8,279 nt of DNA, taken from an uncultured Pseudomonadota bacterium. Lineage in GTDB: Bacteria > Desulfobacterota_B > Binatia > UBA9968. Where the stretch lies: positions 1 to 8,279 of the forward strand of contig CAMLCX010000202.1 of assembly GCA_946478635.1 (NCBI GenBank). The letters run 5' to 3'. The position numbers and the translations under genes are program-made. The notes under the pieces are model-generated. The model saw only the letters and a list, made by a program, of their open reading frames with translations. It was not told where the DNA came from and searched no databases. Within the stretch, counting starts at the first letter, position 1. Each line of letters starts with the position of its first letter. This document shows positions 1-5,803 of this stretch, in pieces.

Positions 1-120
1 GTGAAAATGTATCCGCGCTGGCCGTCCAAGCCGCTCAGCCGGGAGGCATACGATGAGCTGCGCGACCTCTTCGCCGAGCTCAATCTACTGAGCTCTCACG
101 CCAGGGCAAAGAGCGCTTAA
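1..120 (+). CDS. C-terminal end of an unidentified protein (5' end outside window)
   Basis: Frame 1 is open from the window edge to a TAA at 118-120, giving 39 codons. The tail is charged and helix-prone (SREAYDELRDLFAELNLL), then SSHARAKSA. The other two forward frames close early (TGA at 2-4 and at 53-55), so this is the only plausible + frame. The reading begins GTG-AAA-ATG, so a tiny complete ORF is possible, but a gene continuing from upstream is more likely. Its stop lies 26 bases before the start of the next gene, which suggests one transcript with the solute-binding protein. A short amphipathic helical end is common in NMT1-type binding proteins, but I do not recognise the family and assign no function. 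Confidence 0.5.
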   Translation: MKMYPRWPSKPLSREAYDELRDLFAELNLLSSHARAKSA

Positions 121-127
121 CCGAATT

Positions 128-134
128 GAGAGGG
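128..134 (+). promoter_or_regulatory. Ribosome binding site supporting the ATG at 147
   Basis: GAGAGGG lies 12 bases before the ATG at 147. It is the only purine-rich Shine-Dalgarno-like string near the gene start. It favours 147 over the upstream TTG at 126, which it overlaps, and over the ATGs at 159 and 162. The spacing is rather long, so confidence is moderate. Confidence 0.4.
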
Positions 135-146
135 TTTCCTGGTCCC

Positions 147-1091
147 ATGGGAATTAGGATGATGGTTTTGTTTTTTGCTGCACTTGTTGCCGCATGGCTG
201 TTTGCTCCACCGGCACAGGCGCAGGAGCGCGTGCGCATGGCGTTGTCCGTGCGCAATGTGGTGTTCCTGCCGTTTTACTACGCCAGGGACACCAAAATCT
301 TCGAAAAACATGGACTCAACGTCGAGCTGATCCAGATGCGCAGCGACCTGCAACTCGCCGGGGTGGCTTCCGGCGAGATTGATTACACCCCTTCGATCGG
401 GCCGGCGGGCGCTGCCTTCGCCAACGGTCTTCCCGTCAAAGCACTGGCGGTTCTCTATCGCGCACCGCTATTTTCTCTGGTCGGTCCGGCGAGTCTCGCC
501 AGTGTGAAAAGTCTCGAGGGCAAGAAGGTTGCCGTGTCCCGCATCGGTTCGGAAAGTCACAGGTACGGCTCGCTCATCATCGAGAGCGGCGGCGCCGATC
601 CGAAGAAGGTGACCTTTATCCAAACGGGCAGTACGACGGTGAGCTTGACCGCGATCCAACAAGGTTCGGTCGACGGCGCCGTGTTGAGCCCGCCATTTAC
701 CGGGATCATGGCTGAAAAAGGCTTCAAGATCCTCGGCCGAAGCCGCTCCCTCGCCGAAGCTCCCTGGTTGGGATTGGTGGTTCATCGCCAAAAGGTTGAA
801 CGACAGCCCGAACAAATTCGCAACATGCTGCGCTCGATGCGCGATGTCACGGCGGTCATTCGACGTGATAAACCCGCGGTGATTTCTTATATCGAAAAGA
901 ATTTCAAAGTGAGCCGGGCGAATGCATCCGCGTCGTACGACGACATTACCGGCGTGATGGTAGACTCGCTCATGCTGGGCGACAAACAGATTCAGGAATA
1001 TCTCGACGGCTCGCATCAGCGCGGTGAATTGCCCAAGGCGATCGCCGCTTCCGAGATGTTTGACTTCTCATTGTTGCGCAGCTTGAAGTGA
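147..1091 (+). CDS. Secreted NMT1/THI5-like ABC-transporter solute-binding protein
   Basis: This is a 314-residue periplasmic binding protein of the NMT1/THI5/TauA type, which captures small organic ligands for an ABC importer. Residues 1-25 form a signal peptide: Arg at 4, a hydrophobic core (MMVLFFAALVAAWLFA), and an AQA|QE cleavage site after Ala25. The mature start has the family pattern VRNVVFLPFYYARDTKIFEKHGLNVEL, in which a ligand-pocket loop is followed by a helix and a 'GL-V' strand. Then come the 'SGEIDYTPSIGPA' pocket segment, LEGKKVAVSRIG at the second lobe, and 'QQGSVDGAVLSPP' near the hinge. The frame is also open back to a TTG at 126, but that would bury the signal peptide behind seven extra residues. 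No permease or ATPase gene is in the window, so this is an orphan binding protein or one whose transporter lies elsewhere. The ligand cannot be read from the sequence. Confidence 0.88.
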   Translation: MGIRMMVLFFAALVAAWLFAPPAQAQERVRMALSVRNVVFLPFYYARDTKIFEKHGLNVELIQMRSDLQLAGVASGEIDYTPSIGPAGAAFANGLPVKALAVLYRAPLFSLVGPASLASVKSLEGKKVAVSRIGSESHRYGSLIIESGGADPKKVTFIQTGSTTVSLTAIQQGSVDGAVLSPPFTGIMAEKGFKILGRSRSLAEAPWLGLVVHRQKVERQPEQIRNMLRSMRDVTAVIRRDKPAVISYIEKNFKVSRANASASYDDITGVMVDSLMLGDKQIQEYLDGSHQRGELPKAIAASEMFDFSLLRSLK

Positions 1092-1140
1092 GCCATGAAG
1101 ACAATGAAGTCGCCGTCTATTCGATTTCAAGGAGTTTGCG

Positions 1141-2091
1141 ATGAGTGACAGCCAACGACCGGTTTTATCTCTTGCCGCCGGTTACCACTTGCGGGCCCGG
1201 CCGCTGTGCGACGGCCGGATAAAATTAAAAAACTTCGAGCTCAAAGCGGAGCCGTTCGAGAGCGACGGCGAAGGCCACGAGCAATTCTTGGCGGGAAAAT
1301 ACGACAGCGGTGAATTTTCCCTGGCCAATTACTGCGCGCTCAAAAGCCGCGGCGAGCCCTACATGGCGATACCGGCATTTCCCAATCGCAAATTTCGCCA
1401 TTCTTATATCTTCGTGCCGGAGAGTTCATCGCTCAGGGAGCCGGCGCAACTGAAGGGCAGAAAAGTCGGCATCCCGAGCTGGCTCAATACCTGCGGGCTT
1501 TGGGTCCGGGGAATTCTCAGCGACGAATACGGCGTCAAGCCGAGCGATATTCATTGGGTCATGCCGCGTCCGCATAAGCTGGATTTGTCTTTACCGGCCG
1601 GGACGCGCATCGACGTGGCGCCGGGCGCGCGGTCGCTGGCGGTGCGCATGCTGGAGGGCGAATTCGACGCCATCATCGTGCCGGACTTTCCAGAAGAAAA
1701 GGGCTGGCGGCGTCTGTTTGCCGACGCCAAGACCGTCGAGCAGGAATCCTTCCGCCGTACGGGTATTTTTCCGACGAGCCACGCGATTACGTTCCATTCA
1801 TCTTACTTGGAAAAACATCCTGCGGCGGCGCAAGAAATGTTCGATGCCTGCGTCGCCGCGAAAAATCTGGCGCTGCGCGACGATGCCGACGCGACCTACT
1901 CCAATTTCGCGTGGAATCGGCAGGTGTGGGAGGAGCAGCAGGCGGTGTTGGGTCCCGATCCGTGGAAGTTTGGCATCAAGGGCAACGAAAAACCGCTGAA
2001 TGCGTTGATTCGATATGCCGGCGAGCAGGGACTGTTGGCAAAAAAACTGACGATTGGCGATTTGTTCATTCAAATGGACGAGCCGAGTTGA
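1141..2091 (+). CDS. 4,5-dihydroxyphthalate decarboxylase-like protein (binding-protein fold)
   Basis: This is a 316-residue protein of the family usually called 4,5-dihydroxyphthalate decarboxylase, whose fold is that of periplasmic binding proteins. Hallmarks are an early strand with RPLCDGRIKLKNFEL (20-34), then 'GEFSLANYCALKSRGEPYMAIPAFPNRKFRH' spanning 57-87. Next are LKGRKVGIPSW followed by WVRGILSDEYGVKPSDIHW (104-139), 'LEGEFDAIIVPDFP' (171-184) and GIFPTSHAITFHSSYLEKHP (208-227). AAGGAG at 1129-1134 sits six bases before the ATG and fixes the start. There is no signal peptide, so the protein should be cytoplasmic. That favours an enzyme or intracellular sensor over a transport protein, although many homologues are named ABC substrate-binding proteins. 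Characterised members decarboxylate 4,5-dihydroxyphthalate to protocatechuate; no other phthalate gene is present, so the substrate is unknown. Confidence 0.85.
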   Translation: MSDSQRPVLSLAAGYHLRARPLCDGRIKLKNFELKAEPFESDGEGHEQFLAGKYDSGEFSLANYCALKSRGEPYMAIPAFPNRKFRHSYIFVPESSSLREPAQLKGRKVGIPSWLNTCGLWVRGILSDEYGVKPSDIHWVMPRPHKLDLSLPAGTRIDVAPGARSLAVRMLEGEFDAIIVPDFPEEKGWRRLFADAKTVEQESFRRTGIFPTSHAITFHSSYLEKHPAAAQEMFDACVAAKNLALRDDADATYSNFAWNRQVWEEQQAVLGPDPWKFGIKGNEKPLNALIRYAGEQGLLAKKLTIGDLFIQMDEPS

Positions 2092-2101
2092 GATTCAATT
2101 A

Positions 2102-2182
2102 CCTCGCCCTTTGGGAGAGGGTAGGGTGAGGGCTCTCGTCAGCAAGTCTGCCCTCACCTCAGTCCTCTCGCAGAGGGCGAGG
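2102..2182 (+). repeat. Long imperfect palindrome (REP-like) between decarboxylase-like gene and eutA
   Basis: The left arm (2102-2132) and right arm (2151-2182) are near-perfect reverse complements across an 18-base spacer. Starting from the outer end, both arms read CCTCGCCCT, then a GAGAGG block, then GGTGAGGG, with a few mismatches and one extra base in the right arm. Transcribed, this would form a strong stem-loop. It fills most of the 134-base gap, so it could attenuate or terminate transcription between the two genes, or protect a processed end. No T-run follows it, so it is not a classical intrinsic terminator. Elements of this 'CCTCACCC...GAGAGGG' look are common dispersed intergenic repeats in environmental bacteria. 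Confidence 0.8.
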
Positions 2183-2225
2183 ATGTAAGTTTAACTCTCC
2201 GAAGAAAAAGCGGCAGAACAAAGTT

Positions 2226-3695
2226 ATGGCGATCATCAGGCACGAACACCAGGGGCACGGCGACCACGGTCACGATCATGAAGGAGCGGTGGGGCCGCAT
2301 ACCCATCTGACCAGTGTGGGCATCGACATCGGCTCGTCGACATCCCATCTGATGTTTTCCCGGCTGTTGATCGGCTATCCATCGGTGTTGCAGCGAAAGC
2401 CCATCGTGCTCGAACGCGAGGTCATCGCGCGCTCGCCGATTCTGCTGACACCGTTCAGCGGCGATTGGAATATCCAGGCGGAGCCGCTCAGGGAGCTTGT
2501 TGAATCCACGTTCCGGGAAGCGAACCTATCGCGCGAAGAGATCGATACCGGCGCGGTGATCATCACCGGCGAAGCGGCGCGGCGCGATAACGCGCAAAAG
2601 ATCGCCGAGCTATTTTCCGACGAAACCGGCCGCTTCGTCTGCGCGACGGCCGGGCCGACGCTCGAGACGATCATGGCCGCGCATGGCTCCGGCGCGGTGC
2701 TGCTGAGCCGCGAACAAGGGCTGGTGCTGCTCAACATCGATGTCGGCGGCGGCACGACCAAGGTAAGTTTAATCGACAACGGCAAGATTCGCGCGACCAC
2801 CGCGCTCAACGTCGGGGCCCGCCTAGTGGCGCATGATGCGGCGGAGTCCATCACCCGGTTAGAAAAGGCCGGCCGGCGGTTTTTGGAAGATCTCGGACAG
2901 AATCTCGGTTTTGGCGCGAAGGTTTCGGAAGATTTGCGGGCGCGGCTCGCGGGCCGGATGGCGCAGGCGCTCTTCGACGCCGTGATGACGAACGGCCAGC
3001 CGTGGGACGAGTTTTACGTCAGTGCGTCTTTGGGCAAGCTGCCGCCGGTTGACGGCATACTTTTTTCCGGCGGTGTTTCCGAATACATCTACGAACGCGA
3101 ATCTGCCGGCTTCGGCGACCTGGGCCCGTATCTCGGACGCGCCATTCGCAATGAAGCTGGAAATCGCGGCTTCAATATTCTCGAAGCCGGCGAGGGCATT
3201 CGCGCCACGGTGATCGGCGCCTCGCAATATACCGTGCAGTTGAGCGGCGAAACGATCTTTATTCCGGAGGATTTGAATTTACCGGCACGCAATCTTCGCG
3301 TGTTCATCGCCGGCGTGGATTGGCAGGCGCCGGTGGCCGACCGCACGGCGGCCGCGGTGCGCAAGACGATCTCCGAGCGCGACGACGAGGTGCGCGGCAC
3401 CCCTTTCGTTCTGGCATTCTCCACGCCGCCGTTTGCGGGTTATGGCGCGGTGCAGGAGATGGCGCACGGGATAGATCGCGCTTTGGAGAGCGTGTCCGTC
3501 GGTGATCGCCCGATTGCGTTGGTTTTCGTGCAAAACGTCGGGCAAGTCGTCGGCGGCATGTTGTCGGCGAAGTGGAATATGCCGTGCGTCGATGAGGTGA
3601 GCTTGTCCGAGCTCGATTTTATCGACATCGGCGAAGTGGTTCCGGGCGAGGGTTTCGTGCCGGTGGTGATCAAAAGTCTGGCCTTCGGCGTGTGA
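2226..3695 (+). CDS. eutA: Ethanolamine ammonia-lyase reactivating factor EutA, with His-rich N-terminus
   Basis: This 489-residue member of the EutA family (ASKHA ATPase fold) is close to the usual 465-490. EutA uses ATP to exchange damaged cobalamin out of ethanolamine ammonia-lyase EutBC. The phosphate-1 loop is VGIDIGSSTS (31-40), followed by HLMFSRL. The phosphate-2 loop is LNIDVGGGTTKVSLID (169-184) and the adenosine-side motif is GILFSGGVSEYIY (277-289). 'VIITGEAARRDNAQ' (111-124) and the C-terminal DFIDIGEVVPGEGFVPVVIK (464-483) match EutA rather than generic actin-like proteins. Residues 6-27 hold eight histidines among Gly/Asp/Glu, a likely metal-binding extension upstream of the conserved core. 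The ribosome binding site is weak (GAAGAAAAAG at 2201-2210), so the start is less certain than the family. No eutB or eutC is in the window; the lyase may be elsewhere, or the factor may serve another B12 enzyme. Confidence 0.92.
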   Translation: MAIIRHEHQGHGDHGHDHEGAVGPHTHLTSVGIDIGSSTSHLMFSRLLIGYPSVLQRKPIVLEREVIARSPILLTPFSGDWNIQAEPLRELVESTFREANLSREEIDTGAVIITGEAARRDNAQKIAELFSDETGRFVCATAGPTLETIMAAHGSGAVLLSREQGLVLLNIDVGGGTTKVSLIDNGKIRATTALNVGARLVAHDAAESITRLEKAGRRFLEDLGQNLGFGAKVSEDLRARLAGRMAQALFDAVMTNGQPWDEFYVSASLGKLPPVDGILFSGGVSEYIYERESAGFGDLGPYLGRAIRNEAGNRGFNILEAGEGIRATVIGASQYTVQLSGETIFIPEDLNLPARNLRVFIAGVDWQAPVADRTAAAVRKTISERDDEVRGTPFVLAFSTPPFAGYGAVQEMAHGIDRALESVSVGDRPIALVFVQNVGQVVGGMLSAKWNMPCVDEVSLSELDFIDIGEVVPGEGFVPVVIKSLAFGV

Positions 3696-3801
3696 TACGC
3701 GGTTTTAGAGAGATAAGCGATTGTTGGACAGCTTGAAGTTGCGTATGTTAGAAACGCAAGGTGACTATGCGGCAGGGGCGCAACCAAAGCTCGGAGTATC
3801 T

Positions 3802-3937
3802 CCCGCAAAGGCGCAAAGGCCGCAAAGGTGACGGGTTGTCATTTCGACAGGAGGAGAAATCTTTCTTAGATCGCGCGCATTCGCTCGGGATGACATGGCT
3901 TGGCGTGTCACTTGGCGACTTTGCGCCTTAGCGAGGG
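3802..3937 (+). repeat. Nested inverted repeat upstream of the first HDO gene
   Basis: The 261-base gap after eutA contains a two-layer palindrome. The outer arms are 3808-3818 (AAGGCGCAAAG) and 3919-3929 (CTTTGCGCCTT), an 11-bp perfect match. The left arm lies in a small tandem of 'CGCAAAGG' units (3804-3828). The inner arms are TGTCATTTCGA (3837-3847) and TCGGGATGACA (3885-3895), enclosing a GAGGAGAAATCTTTCTTAGA core. Both layers resemble dispersed intergenic repeats of environmental bacteria. The right outer arm ends about 20 bases before the HDO start, so the element probably lies in its leader. The upstream part of the gap (3696-3801) shows nothing I can name. Confidence 0.65.
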
Positions 3938-3956
3938 CAAGATAGATGAGCAACCT

Positions 3957-4670
3957 ATGGGTATGGTAGAGAGTGTGGAAAGTTTGTGGAATGAATTGGT
4001 TCGATTGTGCAATGACCAATTCGCATCGGCGCCGTTTAGACGGCTGCTGAACACGAAATTTACCCGGGAAAGAGCGCAGCACTACTCTATCCAGATGGCC
4101 TACTACGTGCAGAACCGGCGCGACGGTTGGGGCTACGTGCAAGGTTCGGCGCCGCTCGATATCAAGCAGCTGATCTGGCATCACGAGGAAGACGAACTCA
4201 TCGGTCAGAAAGCTCAAGGCAAGGTCGATCATATTACCTTGGCCGTTCAGGAGGGCGAGGTGTTCGGCTTGACCGCCGGAGAGTTCGAGAGCACTCCGCG
4301 GCTGGAGGGCGGCGAAGTTTGCTTCAGCGCGTGGATTCGATTGGCGCAACGGCCCTGGCTCGAAGCGATTGCCGGCGCGGCTATCCTCGAGATGCGCAAT
4401 TCGAGTGAATTGATTAAAGGCGGTTCACTGTCGCGCCGGATTGCGGCGATGCTCGAGCGCGATCTCGGTATACCGATGAAGCAGCAAATCAACAACGCCG
4501 AGCATGTCGTCATGGACGTCGAGCACGCCCATTTGCTGATGCAGGTGGCGCGCAAGTACGCGACCACGGAATCGGCCCGGCAGGCGATCCTGCGCGGCGC
4601 CAGGGAGAGTTTGATGATTGACCGGGTTTACCGCGGTCATCTCGCCGAAATGATGGCGGCGCTGTCCTAG
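3957..4670 (+). CDS. Heme-oxygenase-like diiron oxidase (HDO/CADD-like), paralogue 1
   Basis: This 237-residue all-helical protein belongs to the TenA/PqqC/heme-oxygenase-like superfamily, HDO branch ('iron-containing redox enzyme'). HDOs use a di-metal centre and O2 for oxidative C-C, C-N or N-oxygenation chemistry. The six ligand positions known for chlamydial CADD (E81, H88, E142, H174, D178, H181) have counterparts here. They are E80 (or E77) in HHEEDEL, H92 in VDH, E145 in ILEMRN, and H183-D187-H190 in the H-x3-D-x2-H helix. Other conserved blocks are NRRDGWGYVQGSAPL (53-67) and GARESLMIDRVYRG (214-227), shared with the paralogue at 5057-5761 at roughly 40% identity by eye. The frame is open back to a TTG at 3900, but those codons lie inside the upstream repeat, so ATG 3957 (or 3963) is preferred. 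No strong ribosome binding site is visible. The substrate is unknown, and a TenA-like role is not excluded. Confidence 0.82.
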   Translation: MGMVESVESLWNELVRLCNDQFASAPFRRLLNTKFTRERAQHYSIQMAYYVQNRRDGWGYVQGSAPLDIKQLIWHHEEDELIGQKAQGKVDHITLAVQEGEVFGLTAGEFESTPRLEGGEVCFSAWIRLAQRPWLEAIAGAAILEMRNSSELIKGGSLSRRIAAMLERDLGIPMKQQINNAEHVVMDVEHAHLLMQVARKYATTESARQAILRGARESLMIDRVYRGHLAEMMAALS

Positions 4671-4734
4671 TGTCCTGGAACTAAAGGTCGTTTAACAAAT
4701 GCAGCACATGGCAGTGGCTGAAATCACGCCCAAA

Positions 4735-4811
4735 CTCCCCCTTGATTCCCCTTTCTCAAAGGGGGAATTATTCTCACCCCTCTTTGGAAAAGAGGGGAAG
4801 GGGAGATTTTT
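4735..4811 (+). repeat. Double C/G-rich hairpin repeat after the first HDO gene
   Basis: There are two adjacent stem-loops. The first is 4746-4768 (TTCCCCTTT paired with AAAGGGGGAA). The second is 4777-4797, a perfect 9-bp stem of CCCCTCTTT and AAAGAGGGG with a 3-base GGA loop. Outer strings also pair: ACTCCCCCTTGA on the left with GGGGAAGGGGAGA on the right, so a single larger structure can form. A T5 run at 4807-4811 follows, so a terminator role is possible. The layout matches widespread 'CCCCCTTTG...AAAGGGGG' intergenic repeats. Confidence 0.65.
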
Positions 4812-4858
4812 GACCCGAACGCCGTAGCAATTATTCGACGAATTTCAGATACGCCACA

Positions 4859-5022
4859 CTAGCCTAGCAGGCTGCTGAAAAAAGATTAGGAATGCTTCGA
4901 GACCCTCATGCTTCGACAAGCTCAGCAGAACGGAAAATCCACAATGATATCCATATCCCTCCGTTCGTCCTGAGCACCGTCGAAGGACTCCGACAGAGTT
5001 TTTCAGCAGCCTGCTAGCCTAG
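4859..5022 (+). mobile_element. MITE-like non-autonomous element, 146 bp, with 15-bp TIRs and 9-bp flanking direct repeats
   Basis: The element spans 4868-5013. It begins with CAGGCTGCTGAAAAA (4868-4882) and ends with the exact reverse complement TTTTTCAGCAGCCTG (4999-5013). It is bounded on both sides by the identical 9-mer CTAGCCTAG (4859-4867 and 5014-5022), which looks like a target-site duplication. It has no coding capacity, so it would need a transposase encoded elsewhere. The innermost flanking bases are CTAG on both sides, so a 4-bp CTAG duplication with 15-bp TIRs, or 19-bp TIRs, is an alternative reading. The interior carries a second palindrome (4911-4985). Insertion between two paralogous genes suggests it entered after, or helped, their duplication. 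Confidence 0.75.
4911..4985 (+). repeat. Inner palindrome of the TTCGAC...GAACGG type inside the MITE-like element
   Basis: The left arm 4911-4934 (CTTCGACAAGCTCAGCAGAA then CGGA) and right arm 4960-4985 are imperfect reverse complements around a 25-base AT-richer spacer. The right arm in reverse reads CTTCGACGGTGCTCAGGACG, then AACGGA. This sequence type is a very common bacterial intergenic palindrome. Here it forms the core of the larger TIR-bounded unit. The 9-mer ATGCTTCGA also occurs twice, at 4892-4900 and 4908-4916. Confidence 0.7.
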
Positions 5023-5056
5023 GCGTTTTTTCGAGAAGCACGGAGGCAAAAGGAAA

Positions 5057-5761
5057 ATGGATCTCGTCGGCGACTTGCTTAGGAACCTTGACCAGATGGT
5101 GAACGATCAGTTTGAGAGCGTCGAGTTCAAAAACTTTCTCGCCGTTCCGCTGACGCTGGAACGAGGCAGATTCTACGTCATTCAGAACGCTCTTTACACA
5201 AGCAACCGGCGCGACTGCTGGGGTTACGTTCAAGGCGGCGCGCCGCTCGCGGTAAAACGGGTGATCTGGGAGCACGAGAGCGACGAGCTGGTGAACGACC
5301 CGCGCGCGGGCATGGATCATTACACGCTTACGGTCAAACAGGGCGAGGTGATCGGTCTTAAACCCGAAGACTTCGAGAAGGCAGAAGTGCCGGCGATGGT
5401 GCGCGCCTGCTTTTATGCTTGGCACCATGTCGCGCTGCGCAGTCACTGGCTGACCGCCTATACGGCGTCGCACATGCTCGAGCGGCGCAACAACGGCAAG
5501 ATCGTGCACGGCGGCGGCATGTCGTACCGCGTCGGCAAGAAATTCGAAAACGAGCTGGGCATCAACTTGAAAAAAATGATATCCCTCGACGTGCACGTGG
5601 CGGCAGATATGGATCATTCGGAGAATATTTCCGAGATGTTCGAGCGCTACGTCAAGACCAACGAGGACCGCGATCTCGTGCTCCAGGGCGCGCGGGATTC
5701 CATGGCCATCGACCGGGCCTATCGCGGCGCGCTGGGCTATTACATGGAGCAGATTCACTGA
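5057..5761 (+). CDS. Heme-oxygenase-like diiron oxidase (HDO/CADD-like), paralogue 2
   Basis: This is a 234-residue helical protein, paralogous to the product of 3957-4670 and of the same HDO family. The metal-ligand set is again complete: E77 (or E74) in EHESDEL, H88 in MDH, E142 in MLERRN, and H180-D184-H187 in the H-x3-D-x2-H helix. NRRDCWGYVQGGAPL (50-64) and GARDSMAIDRAYRG (211-224) match the paralogue. Tyr40 and Tyr47 and a CF-x-AW motif with Cys118 are also shared. There is no Tyr at the helix-1 position of CADD's sacrificial Tyr27. The start is well supported by GGAGG at 5042-5046. The gene ends 42 bases before the bicupin, which has its own good ribosome binding site, so these two are probably co-transcribed. 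The two HDOs may form a heterodimer or act on successive intermediates; that is inference. Confidence 0.85.
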   Translation: MDLVGDLLRNLDQMVNDQFESVEFKNFLAVPLTLERGRFYVIQNALYTSNRRDCWGYVQGGAPLAVKRVIWEHESDELVNDPRAGMDHYTLTVKQGEVIGLKPEDFEKAEVPAMVRACFYAWHHVALRSHWLTAYTASHMLERRNNGKIVHGGGMSYRVGKKFENELGINLKKMISLDVHVAADMDHSENISEMFERYVKTNEDRDLVLQGARDSMAIDRAYRGALGYYMEQIH

Positions 5762-5803
5762 CCAGCGAGACATTCACAAGCGTCAAGCAAGGAAGGAAAC
5801 CCT

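Larger units (their letters stand above)
4671..5056. other. 386-base intergenic stretch made largely of repeats
   Basis: There is no credible gene between the two HDO paralogues. From left to right it holds about 60 bases with no visible signal, a pair of C/G-rich hairpins (4735-4811), 47 unremarkable bases, a MITE-like element with its flanking repeats (4859-5022), and the leader of the second HDO gene. That leader carries GGAGG at 5042-5046, ten bases before its ATG. The hairpins directly after the first HDO stop could act as a transcription end or RNA-stabilising structure. Confidence 0.7.

Noticed and set aside
468..1016. 182-codon minus-strand frame opposite the NMT1-like binding protein
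   Set aside because: It overlaps a well-supported secreted protein with family motifs; the antisense product has no domain I recognise.
3804..3828. Short CGCAAAGG tandem considered as a CRISPR or iteron array
   Set aside because: There are only about three 8-9 base units with no regular spacers. It fits a dispersed intergenic repeat arm better.
3900..3956. N-terminal extension of the first HDO protein from a TTG codon
   Set aside because: These codons lie in the right arm of the upstream repeat, have no counterpart in the paralogue, and no ribosome binding site supports the TTG.
3765..4349. 194-codon minus-strand frame across the repeat region and the start of the first HDO gene
   Set aside because: It runs through a palindromic repeat and antisense to conserved HDO motifs, so it is a chance frame.
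5003..5773. 256-codon open frame on the minus strand opposite the second HDO gene
   Set aside because: It mirrors a gene with a good ribosome binding site, conserved motifs and a paralogue. The antisense translation is His/Val/Leu-rich with no recognisable family, typical of a shadow frame in GC-rich coding DNA.
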